A DNA stretch of 64,000 nucleotides. Source: Cercis canadensis (lineage: Eukaryota; Streptophyta; Magnoliopsida; Fabales; Fabaceae). The notes under the pieces were generated by a model that saw only the letters and a program-made list of their open reading frames with translations, did not search any database and had not been told where the DNA came from. Both the position numbers and the translations under genes were made by a program. The stretch is taken from NCBI GenBank assembly GCA_003255065.1, contig QAOA01006949.1, positions 500,899 to 564,898 of the forward strand, written 5' to 3'. Positions 49,134-61,816 of this stretch are shown piece by piece; position 1 is the stretch's first letter, and every line of letters begins with the position of its first letter.

Positions 49134-52100
49134 ATGGAGCGCACCAGACTTAACATGAGGATCCGATGCTCTGGCTCAACACCATCAGAAGAATCAGCTT
49201 TGGATCTTGAAAGAAATTGTTGCAGTCATTCTAATCTGCCTTCACTAAGTCCACCAACACTTCAACCCTTTGCTTCGGCTGGACAGCACTGTGAGAGCAA
49301 CGCTGCCTACTTCTCATGGCCTACCTCTAGCCGCTTAAATGATGCTGCTGAAGAGAGAGCAAACTATTTTGCAAACCTACAAAAGGGGGTGCTACCTGAA
49401 ACTCTTGGTAGGTTGCCAAAGGGGCAGCAGGCAACCACATTACTTGAACTCATGACAATAAGGGCATTTCACAGCAAGATCCTGCGTTGCTACAGCCTTG
49501 GGACTGCAATTGGTTTTCGCATTCGACGGGGTGTATTAACAGATATTCCTGCTATTCTGGTGTTTGTTTCTAGAAAAGTTCACAAGCAATGGCTCAGTCC
49601 AATCCAGTGCCTGCCCACTGCCCTAGAGGTTCTCAGAAATGTTCATTATGGACGCCCTATATAAAATTTTGGAGTCTAAATTTTTTGTTTTTTGTTTTAA
49701 TTTTTCATGGCTAATTCTAATTGGTTATCAGGTTTTCCCTCGTGCTCATTTGATTCTTGTATTTGGTGTTCCAGTCAAAATAAATGTTTCCCATGTTAAT
49801 CAGGGACCAGGAGGAGTATGGTGTGATGTAGATGTGGTGGAATTCTCATATTTTGGCGCACCTGAGCCAGCACCTAAAGAACAGCTATATACAGAGATTG
49901 TAGATGACTTGCGTGGAGGTGATCCTTGCATTGGTTCAGGTTCTCAGGTGTTTCAGTACTCCTTTAATTCTATCTTCTTTGATAAAATTCTTTGTCGAAG
50001 GGGCATTCCAATTTACATGTGGAAAAATATCGATTAGATTTATATTGCAAATATTTGATGATCAAAGAATCCTTTTGGCCTGATAATTAGCAACCTTCTA
50101 CCTCTAATAAGCTTGTTGTACTATATTTTATCAAGTATCACATTCTCTTGCTGTGGTGCTGTTATCTAGCTAGAAAATCCTTGCCCCAATGACCTTGAGT
50201 TTGAAGATTGTTTGTCTAACTAAAACAAAACATCTCAAAGTTTTCTCAAGATTCACTTAAATTTCTCAGAAGATTTTACTGGCATCTTTATGCGTGGATG
50301 GACTTCACCTTGTATAACAGACTCCTGGAGACATAGCTATTTATGATTAACTGTGTAGCCTCTAAAATTGTTTCCTGGAGATTCAAAATGAATTATTATG
50401 CTCTAGAAAAATTTACTAGACTATTAACACTTTGGTCACTTGCTCTGAAGCTCAGTGGTTGTGCCATATAGAATTAACTGATTGAAGCTCATGGCTTTTT
50501 ATCCGCCTATGACTTCAAGACTCTGATGACAAACATATTACCTAAGGTTAGAAGCAGAGCACATCGCTCTTGATAAAGATGAATGACCAATAAAAAAACA
50601 ATGAAGTCTTTAGAAGAGTTTTGATGGAGTGTTCTTGAGTGAGCTGGATTTCAAAAAAAATTTTGACTCAGAGAATAGCAATCTTGTCATTAGAGAGCAG
50701 TTCATTTAACAGTTTCAGAAATATATGCAGTTCATAAAAGTATCTCCAGTAGAAGATTCCTGTAGTTTTGTTCTATTTTTTAGATTATTGATTCAATTGT
50801 TAATCACTACGTTAATGGATGTCTTGGAATAGGGAAAATAAAGAAAAGAAGAATCTTTCTGTTCTTAGAATTGATAGAGCATTTGCTAGGTACTTGAACA
50901 ACATGTGTCTCCTTTTTCTATAAATGTTTTAATTGACTTAGCAATTGGAATATATGTTCTGTGATCTTCCATGAAAACCATTTTGATCAAGAAATCTTTG
51001 TCCATTATTACCATTAGCTAGGTACTTGAACAACATATATGTCCTTTCCACATTGCTATATCTTGTTTCCCTTTAAATGATTTTAATATTCTTTCCTTTC
51101 TAATCAATATGTTGGATAGCTAACCACTCTCTCCCTTTGACCAGGTGGCAAGCCAGGAGACTTATGGGACTTTGGGTGCCATCGTAAGGAGCCAAACAGG
51201 CAATCGTCAAGTTGGTTTTCTGACAAACAGGCATGTTGCAGTTGACCTAGATTACCCAAATCAGAAAATGTTTCATCCTCTGCCCCCCACATTGGGACCT
51301 GGGGTTTATCTTGGTGCAGTAGAGAGAGCAACTTCATTTATAACAGATGAGCTATGGTATGGCATATTTGCTGGAATAAACCCAGGTAACAAAGCTTTAG
51401 AAGTCTGATGGATTTATAGTGCCAGCCATTCCATTTTGTTCCCCACACATACTCATCATGGTATGGTTCTCCTGCAGAGACTTTTGTGAGAGCTGATGGG
51501 GCGTTTATTCCTTTTGCTGATGACTTTGACATGTCCACTGTTACTACTTCTGTGAAAGGTGTTGGAGATATTGGTGATGTGAAAATTATTGACTTGCAGG
51601 CTCCAATCGGTAGCCTTATTGGCAAACAAGTGGTTAAAGTTGGAAGAAGTTCTGGCTTGACCACAGGAACTGTTTTGGCGTATGCCCTTGAGTACAATGA
51701 CGAGAAAGGAATATGCTTCTTAACTGATTTTCTTGTTGTGGGTGAGAACCAACAAACTTTTGACCTTGAAGGAGACAGTGGAAGCCTCATCATGTTAAAA
51801 GGTGACAGTGGTGAGAAACCACGACCTATTGGAATCATATGGGGAGGAACTGCTAACCGGGGCCGTCTCAAGTTAAAAATTGGGCAACCACCTGAGAATT
51901 GGACTAGTGGGGTTGATCTGGGCCGTCTTCTCAATCTCCTTGAACTTGATTTGATAACAACAGAAGAAGGACTCAGAGGTCTGTGCTCTAACCGATGCCT
52001 CATTTTCTAGTTCTTATTTAATTTATATTTTTTTATCCCATTCTCCATCAATGGCATTTGAACATAATATTAGACTCTCTGATTCTGACTTACGATACAT

Positions 52101-53004
52101 CAATAGCCCTTTTGCATTATTAAATGTAGCTGAAGAGATATTCTCAATAAACATTTACTGATGTTTGATGTTCTAAGTTATATGAATGTCTGAAGGCAGA
52201 GGGTGTGGTGGTTAAATGTACCTTTGAATCTGGTTTGATCTAGCAAGTAATAATTTATTTCTTTGTCTTTCTTGACCAACAAGAGAAACATAATCTTTTT
52301 TAATAAACCATTATTATACTATTATAAGTTACTCATTTAGAATGAAGTTAATGTAAAATTTTAGACAACATCCACGTGGTAATAATACGGTGAAATGTTA
52401 GAGAAGATGTCCTTGAATTGATAAAGATAATCAATCATGCAAGAAATGATAGAGAAGGTTATTAGCCAAAAGGAACAGTGAGAGAGAGAAACAAATTGTA
52501 ATAACAAAGAATGAAAGAAAAGGTTAAATGCTTAACCCTAAGTCATAAACTCTCATTCTATTCTTACTCCTGTTACTTGTAGTGGCGGTGCAAGAACAAA
52601 GAGCTGCCTCAGCTACAGCAATCGGCTCTACTGTTGGGGACTCATCAACTCCTGATGGTATGCTTACAAAGGATAAAGCTGAAGACAAATTTGAGGCACT
52701 TGGTCTTCAGATTCATCCCATTGTTGAACCCAACAGCCAAGAAATGAAACCATCAATCATGGAGACTGAATTTCAAGTAGAAGATGGAATCAAGATAGGT
52801 CCTAGTATTGAACACCAGTTTATCCCAAGTTTCATTGGACGCTCTCCGTTGCACAAGAACAACCTGCAGGATAGGGCTACAACTGAGAATTTATCTTCAT
52901 TGAGGAATGGCTGCGACGAAGATTTATCTGTTTCACTGCAGTTGGGTGATAATGAAGCCAAGAGAAGGCGCTCTGAGGCTTCAACTAGTACTGAGGAGCC
53001 TTAA
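49134..53004 (+). CDS. NAL1: NARROW LEAF 1-like trypsin-fold protease
   Basis: Coding exons are 49134-49628, 49804-49947, 51145-51385, 51478-51978 and 52583-53004: 1803 bases, 600 aa, about the family length. A non-coding first exon near 47500-47740 and a ~1.4 kb leader intron are likely. The first ATG follows the AG acceptor near 49122. The N-terminal ~165 residues are Ser-rich, then LGTAIGFRIRRGVLTDIPAI. The trypsin-like core follows, with H243 (FLTNRHVAVD), D300 (RADGAFIPFA) and S394 (LEGDSGSLI), which line up with the triad I recall for rice NAL1. The C-terminal ~120 residues are acidic and disordered, ending in a KRRRSE basic cluster. Rice NAL1 controls leaf width, vascular patterning and polar auxin transport; Arabidopsis relatives include At2g35155. 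The function here is inferred. Confidence 0.92.
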
Positions 53005-54196
53005 TGAAGTGGAAAAATAGCATGAGCTGGAGGAAACTGACCTGTTAGGCAAATGAATTTAATCATATTCAGACATTTTCATCCTTGAATGTATTATTGT
53101 ATCAATCACTTTCTTGCTCTAATTGTGGGCAATGATTGCAGAAATCTGAGGGGAGCTCACCTTGTCAATGAAACTTCGTGGAATTGTTGGATAAGGGGAA
53201 AAAAATGCTCAGAAAGAAACTGAGTTTTGTTTTTGACAGGTCACTCAATTCCTAAAAATGCTTTGAATTCTGAAGTATGTGTGGTCTTTTCACTGGAGAA
53301 AAAAAAAAAGGGAAACAGAAGAGAACCATATCCATTTCTTCAAGCTGGCATGGTCTTCTGATTCTAAATCGAATTTGGCAACTCCGAGGGGAATGGGGAA
53401 AATATACAAGGGAAAAAGAAAAAAAGAATCAGAGTATTTAACAAATTAGAGTAAATCTTTTGTTGTAAGAACTTGAAACTTGCAACTTGCAAGTATTATT
53501 ATCAATTGAAATTTACAGAATTATTTTGGCCAGAGTTTTAAATCAATTTCGCAATGAACACAATTGATTGTGATTGATTATGTTGCTATATCTTTTATTT
53601 TTAGTTTTTTGTACTACTCATTTGATATTTATAATTTAATTAATTAATTGTTTAAATTGTCAAAATTCATTAATACTAAAAAAAAATAAAAGTAAAATTG
53701 TTTTGTTGAGAATTTAAAAGAAATAGGGTTTGATATTTCAATTTTTTTGCGTTATTTGATCTATCAAAATATAAATTAAGTAATTTTGATATTTCTATTT
53801 TATAAGAGATTATATAAACTAATTGTGTTACGTCTTAGTATAACATGAATACAAAGCCCAATAATACAAGTACAAATAACATAATTAATAACACAATTAG
53901 TTAAAAAATTTCTTAATTTTTTTTAAAGTTGAAATTGCTATCCATAGCTATAAAATAATTAAAAAATAAAAAACCTGACGGACTCGGATCCACCTATATA
54001 AGTGACAGTAGAACCGGTTCGAACTCTTACATTTGCCCGCTCCAGAAGTAGTATCTAACCAGTGAGTAAAGAGTGAGACAGTGACGCTCAGCGCTGTTTT
54101 ATTTTCCCAATTCTTGTTTCATCTTTATCTTGGTTCCCTTTTCCCTCCAGTTACTAGGGTTTATCGAGGGTTTCGCGCTCTTTCAGTGCCCTATCA
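53005..54196. other. NAL1-like 3' UTR, AT-rich spacer and SR45 promoter
   Basis: The first ~500 bases are 3' UTR. 53520-53960 is AT-rich with no gene. TATATAA at 53995-54001 lies ~195 bases before the SR45 ATG and is a likely TATA box. Confidence 0.5.
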
Positions 54197-57100
54197 ATGG
54201 CGAAACCTGGGCGAGGTCGTCGCTCACCGCCGTCAGGCTCCGATTCGGCCTCCTCCTCTCGCTCTAGGTCCTCATCTCGTTCCAGCTCTCGCTCTCGTTC
54301 GCTTTCTCGGCCTCGGTCCCGGTCGCGTTCCAAGTCCCCATCCTCTTCGCGCTCTCTTTCTCGCTCCAGATCCTTGTCTTCGTCGTCTTCTCGGTCCCGC
54401 AGTGGCAGTTCTCGGAGCCGGAGCCCTCGTCCTCAGAGGAGAAAAACGTATGCACTAAAGATTGCAATTCTGGATTTTAATTCGAAGGATTTGGGTGTGT
54501 CGTTTTATTTATTGGGTTTAAATTTGAAAGTGTGGAGAATCATGCATAGAACTTTGTATGTGTACAATCTCTTTAGGTTGAATTGATTTGTTTAAAAATG
54601 CATGGAACTGGGCGTTGAACAATCCCTAACTGTGCTTTTTTTTTCTCTAGTGGGATATTTCCTTTCACCAACTTTTACATTCTTCTTCTATGAGATGAAA
54701 ATGATGAAGGGACCAAATATGTTAAATCTACAACATCTCTTTAGCTTTCCATTTTTAGTCTTCAAATCCGGACAGATTAGAGCCCAAGAGTGCTAAACTT
54801 AGCATCTCAATGCTCTGTTAGTTACGTAGATTTTGATTTGTTGTTTGTGGTTGATGAGTGGTGGGTTTAAATCATATGACCAAGAAGTTAGTGTGCGGCT
54901 TCTCTTGGTTATAGTCAACAGAAATTGTCTTGAAAGTATTTAGTTTGCTTCATTTGTACCTTATTCTATAGCATCTGGCATGATGGTAAATTTCAAAGTT
55001 ACTAGTATAGAATAAATGGTGAGTCAGGGAAGAGCATTTCATTACTTTCAACGGTATAAATTACAGTTCAGTTGGTACACATAATTTTTGAAACATGATA
55101 GACGTGGAAGTAATTTTATTTATTTTCCTTATTGTCCTTCACTTTTGTTTGTGTATTCCTTAAGTTTGATATGATATTGTTTTACATCTTATGTAGTCCT
55201 GCTGAAGCAGTTAGGCGAGGACGGTCTCCCCCACCCCAGTCTAAAAGGACTTCTCCACCGCCAAGGTGAAGTGGTTTTCTTACAATTTTTTAATAATTTT
55301 TTCCCTTGGTACTGTGCCAACTTATTATGTTGATTACTTTTTTTTACATAATTTTTTATTTTCTTAAAATATGTGTTGTCATGGAGACTTCAACTTTTCT
55401 GCTCAATGCTCATTTGTTTTCTATCTGGGTGTGATCTTGCCAAGTTAATATGATGCAAACTAGTAGTCAAACAGTGCAGTTGACACAGAGATTCCTGTAT
55501 GCTTTCAAGTTTTAACTGTCTGAGATTTAAATGTTGTCATCTTATGCACTATGATCCAAGTTTCTTGATGACTGATGTAATCTATGGGAGGAGATGGCTG
55601 CTAACACATCCGTATTATGGATTTTCATTGGCATGTTTTTCATTTTTAGTTGTAGATTGCATCTGTTAGATCTGAGCTTCTGACTAATGGATGGAATTCA
55701 TGTGTTCTTCAAAATCTTGTAATATCTATATTCAAATTTGATTTTTTACTTTATATATATTTTAAATGCAATTTCAAATACTCTGATATGAGGCTGCAAA
55801 GTTCCATAACTGATAGGATATAATTTATTTATTTATTTGGGTACTTATATTGCTTTTGCATATCTTCACTTTTTACATCTGATCTCAGGAAACATTCTCC
55901 AGTTCGTGAATCATTTGTTCTTCACGTAGACAAACTCAGCAGGAATGTCAATGAAGGCCATTTGAGAGAAATATTCAGTATGTTCAATTCTTTTTTGACT
56001 CTTAGATTTGTTTGAAGTAGATGGCTGTAGTGGGGGTTCTACATTGACCCCCTTATGGTTGCCAAATAATTGCATCTACTCTTACTTGGTGAATTCAATT
56101 GTAATTGGTCTGGCAAATGATATTGTATGCAATGCCCTGTGGTGGTGTGATAAATGTTCAATCATTCCCTTATTACTTATATTGTCACATCATTAAACTG
56201 TCACTTATGGTGTTTGAGATTGCAGATTTTATTATTTGTAACTGATGGGGAATATTTACTTTATTTTATTGCGCACTTGAAATATCAGTCATTGATGGAG
56301 ATTTTTGTTTTCGATGACCTTAGGGCACTTATATTGTTATGTTCTATAAGTTTTTCTTGTGTTTTTATTCTTCATGCTTTATCTGTTTAGGTAACTTTGG
56401 TGAGGTTGTGAATGTGGAGCTGGTAATGGATCGAACTGTAAGTTTGCATGAAATCTGGCACCATAGTTTTAGAACAATTTAGCTTGTGGTATTTTAAACT
56501 TTTTTCTCATTTGCAGGTTAATCTTCCCAGAGGATATGGATATGTGGAGTTTAAGGCAAAAGCAGATGCTGAAAAAGCCTTATTATTCATGGATGGTGTA
56601 GGTTTATGTGGAATATATGAATTGAATTGTTTCTATGATGTTAATCAATCATGATATATATAGAAGTTGATGCCATTATATTTCTTACTGCAGGGTCAAA
56701 TAGATGGGAATATCATTAAGGCGAGATTTACTCTTCCTCCAAGACAAAGGGTTTCACCACCCCCAAAGGCATCAGCTGTTGCTTCAAAGAGAGATGCCCC
56801 CAGAACTGATAATGTTAGTGCAGATGCTGAAAAGGATGGCCCAAAACGACAAAGAGAACGTATGTATCTGATGAATTGGGGAAGCATTTATATTTTTTTT
56901 CATGGTATTTCAATGATAACTAATTTGTAGTTTGGTGGTAGCAGCTTCTCCTCGGAGAAAACCTTCCTCACCACGAAGGAGGTCTCCTGGTCCTCGAAGA
57001 GTTGGATCTCCAAGGCGGCCAGATTCTCCTGTTCGCCCACGTCGTCGATTGGACTCTCCGTATCATCGTGGAGACACACCTCCTAGGAGGAGGCCTTTGT

Positions 57101-59100
57101 CTCCTGCAAGAGGTCGTTCTCCGTCTCCAGCAAGGCGCATTAGATCCCCTGCAAGGTTGGCTTCCTATTGCATTAATTCTTCCTTAACAGTTTCGTTGAT
57201 CTTCTGTATACTCAATTAATTCTCATCTTGGTGTGGTTTCAACTAGAAGGTTGCGTGGAAGTCCAGTTCGTAGACGTACACCTCCAAGGCGCCGGTAACT
57301 ATACTTACTGATTATTGTCCTTTTGTTAAATGAAGCACCTTGAACAAGTGGACGATGATATATATCCCCATGAATACCCAATTACCCATCAATGTGTCAC
57401 CTAGAAGCTAACATTGGACTGTTTTCCTTTTCCTGGCTTAGGGGGAACTGTTGAACACATCAAAATTTATAAAATGTCTTAATTCAACATGCATCAAAAG
57501 AACAAAATATGTTTGGAAAACTGAAGTGTATGAACATGATTCTTTTTTTTTGGCCATGATGTACATGATAAATTTACTTTAACGTGATATACAGGGAGGG
57601 TATCCAAAAAAGAGACATGGTATTTAGTAATGCTTGTTACTGTACGCATGTTGTCTCCCCTGGCTTGCCAGTGGATGTTTACAATATTTTAGTTTAAGAA
57701 TGGAGTGTTAGTATATTTCTTTTGATGAAATTCCACTTGTTTTCTATAGTTCAAGGGTTTTAGTAAATGTGCACATTTTTACGTTATTTGTGCTAGAACT
57801 AAATGGGATAGAGTGCCTCTATTTTTTTTTTTCAACAAATTTTTTGTAGATGACTATTTAAATACTTTTATGTTTTCTATAGCTCATGCTTTATGCACAC
57901 GTGCATGGTTTCTGCTAGAAATATAACAGACAATACACGTCAAATATCCAGCAAGATGTTGTTCCAAATCATCTTTTCTTTTGGAAACTAATTAAAACTA
58001 ATGGGAATATCATATGCTAATCTATTCCAAGAATAACATGCAACATTACATTGATAACAAGTACAAGAAAAAAATATCAAATGTTTTAATTCTTTCACTT
58101 GGTATCTTCTTAATTGTCCCTTGTTCTTCAACTTGTGGTCATTGATGTCTACCTTTTGTTCTAATAGATGAAATTATAATGAGTGTCAGCTATCTTTTTG
58201 CATTTCACAGAAGTAATTGCATGCAGTTTGCTACCAATTAAATATAATAATTGTTTTCCTGCAGTTCCCCATTCAGACGAGCTCATAGTCCTCCTAGAAG
58301 GTCCCCTCTCAGTCGTAGACGCTCTCCAATTCGTAGGCCTGCACGCTCACGTTCAAGATCCTTCTCACCGCCACGAAGGTAATTTTACTACATATTGGTG
58401 TCTCAGTTTGCCAAAATGAGTTACGTTTTTTTTCTCTCGACCCTCTATTACACATATGTTTGCCATATGCATCTGAAGAGACAAAAGTTTCTATTCTGTT
58501 ATTCTTGGAGTTCTAGTTATGGACAAACTAATCCAATTGTTCATGATAGAATGTGTGCATCCAAATACTTTACCAGTCAAATTTGTTAAAATTTTGTATG
58601 CTATGTATCTGACAGAGGTCGACCACCTGTAAGGCGTGGAAGCTCATCATCCTACTCTGGTTCACCAAGTCCGCGCAAGGTTTGTGTCTCTTTTTCTTGG
58701 CCAGTAGGCTTAGCTTTCAATTCTGGTTCAGTAGAGGTGGTTGTTTTGCTTGGGACGTTCTATGGCTGAATCCTTCATAATTTTGACAGGTATCGCGGAG
58801 ATCAAGGAGTCGTAGTCCAAAAAGGTAATGCATATCTGTCTACTATCTATGTAATTATTTTCATTTTAACTTTTCTTTCAACTCTTTTTATTAGTGGAGT
58901 ACTCATTCCCAGTTTATTTCCCTAGTCAGATTTTTTTGGAATATGTATGTGTTAATAAACTCCTCGACAGCTTAGTGAATTCTCTCGTCACTGATATGCC
59001 CAAGTTTGGTTCATTTACTTTTAGGCCTTTGAGAAGAAGAGGCAGTAGCAACAGCAGCAGCAGCAGCTCACCACCCCCACCTCCACCTCGCAAACCATAG
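54197..59100 (+). CDS. SR45: Serine/arginine-rich splicing factor SR45 (RNPS1 homolog)
   Basis: Twelve exons: 54197-54447, 55197-55265, 55889-55977, 56391-56437, 56517-56597, 56694-56859, 56945-57155, 57247-57294, 58265-58378, 58616-58679, 58790-58824 and 59025-59100. Their sum is 1251 bases (416 aa; Arabidopsis SR45 is 414). Order: RS domain 1 (MAKPGRGRRSPPSGSDS, ~110 residues), one RRM (about 116-190, RNP2 LHVDKL, RNP1 RGYGYVEF), then a long RS domain 2 ending SSSSSSPPPPPPRKP. Arabidopsis SR45 works in spliceosome assembly with U1-70K and U2AF35 and in the exon junction complex. Exon 7 has an in-frame tandem acceptor (56941/56944) at the site where Arabidopsis makes its two isoforms. A broken copy of exons 7-8 lies at 39417-39712. 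Confidence 0.95.
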
Positions 59101-60480
59101 ATAATTCCTGTACATCTGTTCCATCTCTCTTTTCATCCTCATGTATTTAAGATTGTACCAGTTATGATAAGATCTTCTGGATGTGATGTGCTTGGGGAGT
59201 TATGTTGCCTCTTATTGTTTCCTTCGTTTCCCCCGACACCTATGTTCTTGTCAGCGCTTAGAGGAATTCAAGATACTTCAACGTTTTGAAGTTCACTAAT
59301 TTTATTTTAACTTATACACTCTACTAAGCTCTTCATTTATTTATTTTATATTTTCGTTTTATGGAGTTTGTTTACTAAGTAATTCTTTAGTGTTTACCTT
59401 GAGTAGAACATTCTTTAATTGGACGAAAGATGTTCTTCGAATCCAATTTGAATTATGCGACCGATTTGAGAGTCTAGGAACTTGGAAAACCAGAAACAAG
59501 CGAGCCAATTCTGATCAAACTTCTTCATAATTTCATTAATGATTGATTCAAAATTTGTGGCGCATTATTTAACAAGTTGTATTCTGTGGTGAAGTTGGAA
59601 TTGTGTTAGTTACATTAAACTTTGGTTCCTGTTTCGGACTATATCATGTAGTATATCTTCGTTATGTTTTCAAAATGAAATTAAAAAAAAAAATAAAAAA
59701 ACAGTTCTATTTTAAAGATGTTTTGTACCAAAATTGTATCCAAGCAAAATTTCAGATTACGGTTCATTGTTAGGTTAGTTTATTTTGACCGGATTGTCTT
59801 AAAAATTAAAATCATTCAGTTCGTTTTTAGCTCAGTTAAAATAATTGTTTTGGCTGCTTTTCTTTTAATAATTTTAATTCAATTTAATTAATATATGAAG
59901 ATTCAATATTTATGTACTGGATAACTATTATAAATATAAAGTGTCTGCTAACATATAATCATAATTTGTAATAGGGTAATATTTAACTTGTAATTCTATA
60001 TATTCACATAATAGTCTCTTTAAATAAATAAATTAGACAGTTAAACGAAATCAGTAATCATTAAAGCTGTGTCATGAAGAAAAAGAAAAGGATATAAAGT
60101 AGCAGTTTGGTCAAACAATTTCTTTATTTTTCTCCAATCTCCATTGCCCACAAAAAACATTTTTATTTGATCTTTTCGACTAAAATTATGATAACTCATA
60201 TCTGATTTAAATGAGATATAAACATGTAAGTGTGGATGGGCATATCAATATTAGGCCTCCAAATAAAAATAAAAATAAAATCTGAAAGCAAGAAAGTTAA
60301 ATTTGTATTTTTTTTCATTAACCATTGAAAAAAGTAAAAAGTAAACTACACACTGGAACTTTGTTATATCATAACTTCTGATTCAAAAGAATGAAACAAT
60401 GATAGAATATAAAAAAAGAAAAAAAAAAANAAAAAAAAAAAAGAGAAAATCCATTATCTATATGTTTCGGATCCTTAGTA
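59101..60480. other. SR45 3' UTR and AT-rich intergenic DNA
   Basis: No gene is seen. A poly-A tract interrupted by an N is at about 60411-60442. Confidence 0.45.
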
Positions 60481-60489
60481 TCTCAGCAA

Positions 60490-60794
60490 AATGGAATGAC
60501 CCGACCCATCTCCTGGCACAATCCCGTCTCTCAGACTCTCACAGACTTCACAGTCACAACCACCTTGCAGGTTGCCGCATCATCCACTCTAGGTTTCAGT
60601 TTTCCCTGTAAATTTTGGAAAGGTTTTGGCTTTAGAGTTTTTATTTGCAGAATATTCATTCATAAATTGGTCTCTGTTCGCGATTTTCCTTCATTTCCAT
60701 TTTGCTGCTCGGCAAGCGAACAAGGTGAAGAAAATCATACGGCACCAAAATCTGTAAAGATATATTCACAGAATGAAACAAGCAGAAGAAATGA
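60490..60794 (+). other. Probable non-coding first exon of the last gene
   Basis: A relatively GC-rich stretch (CACAGTCACAACCACC, CTCGGCAAGCGAACAAGG) ends at a possible donor GAG|GTAAAA near 60794. A 127-codon frame runs through it but resembles nothing, so I treat it as 5' UTR. Confidence 0.35.
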
Positions 60795-61816
60795 GGTAAA
60801 AAAAGAAAAAAAAAAAAAAAAACATCAACTGGGTTATTTTTCCTCGTTATCAGAGCATGGAATTGTCTTTTGCAAATAAATGTTCAATTCAAATAATTCC
60901 CTTCGTAGTTTATTTTAAAGCAATGTATTTTTTTATTATTTTTTNTTTTTTTTATTTTTTTTTTCTCTTTTCCTGTTCAAAACTTTGAGCTATGGTAGAA
61001 TTGAACTTGGAATTACAATTATCTATTTTCGATTCTGTTTCGAAATTTCTTTTGTACAAGGTTGATTGTTTATTTAGTTTAATTCCTACGTTTATAGAGT
61101 GTGAACGTAGTCTGTCATTGTCTCTTGTATAACTATTGACATTTAGTAGTTTGTTATCTGTTTGCCTTTATTTGAATTTGGAGAAGTAACCATATGCATG
61201 TATATATTTTTTCATAATACCATTAGCAATTCACCTTTCTCCATCATGATATCCTCCTGAGATGATTGGTTTCAGCATAGATTTCATGGTCCTAGTATCT
61301 CGTTGGTGACGTAGTAGATATTCGAAGTCTGAAACCTGCCAGCTTCTGTGCTTATGCCGGTGGTTTCGTTTTTACTATCTTTGTTATGGAAGAAGCTGGT
61401 TATGGTTGAAAGATATGCTAACAAGAATTATAGTGGAAACTGAAGATCGAGATATGATTTAATGCAATGAGTCTCAACCATGTGGAGGATAAAATTTTAT
61501 AATTTAATATAGTTTACCCTTAAAAAACTTTTTTAGAATTAAAGCATGTTCTTGTTATTGATGTTCTTCAGTTGTTTGTGGGTCCACAATTTAGTTTTTG
61601 TATTCCTGTATTTTTCTCTTTTCTGTGAGTGGATGAATTCTTATTGCAATTTCATCATCTTGAGCTTCCCCCATCTACTTTTTTACTATTCAACATGATG
61701 CATTGCACTGAAGTTTGTGGTCTGATATTATTTCATATTTTCAATATTCATCTTTGCTGGCAGTTTGGTGTGTTTTACCTATCTAAACTAGGGTAGCAGG
61801 TAGACTGAATGATTTC

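Noticed and set aside
51338-52003. 221-codon minus-strand frame
   Set aside because: It is fully antisense to NAL1-like exons 4-5 and the intron between them, and has no recognisable domain.
54081-54458. 125-codon plus frame overlapping SR45 exon 1
   Set aside because: It is an alternative frame of the repetitive RS-coding exon; SR45 explains the region fully.
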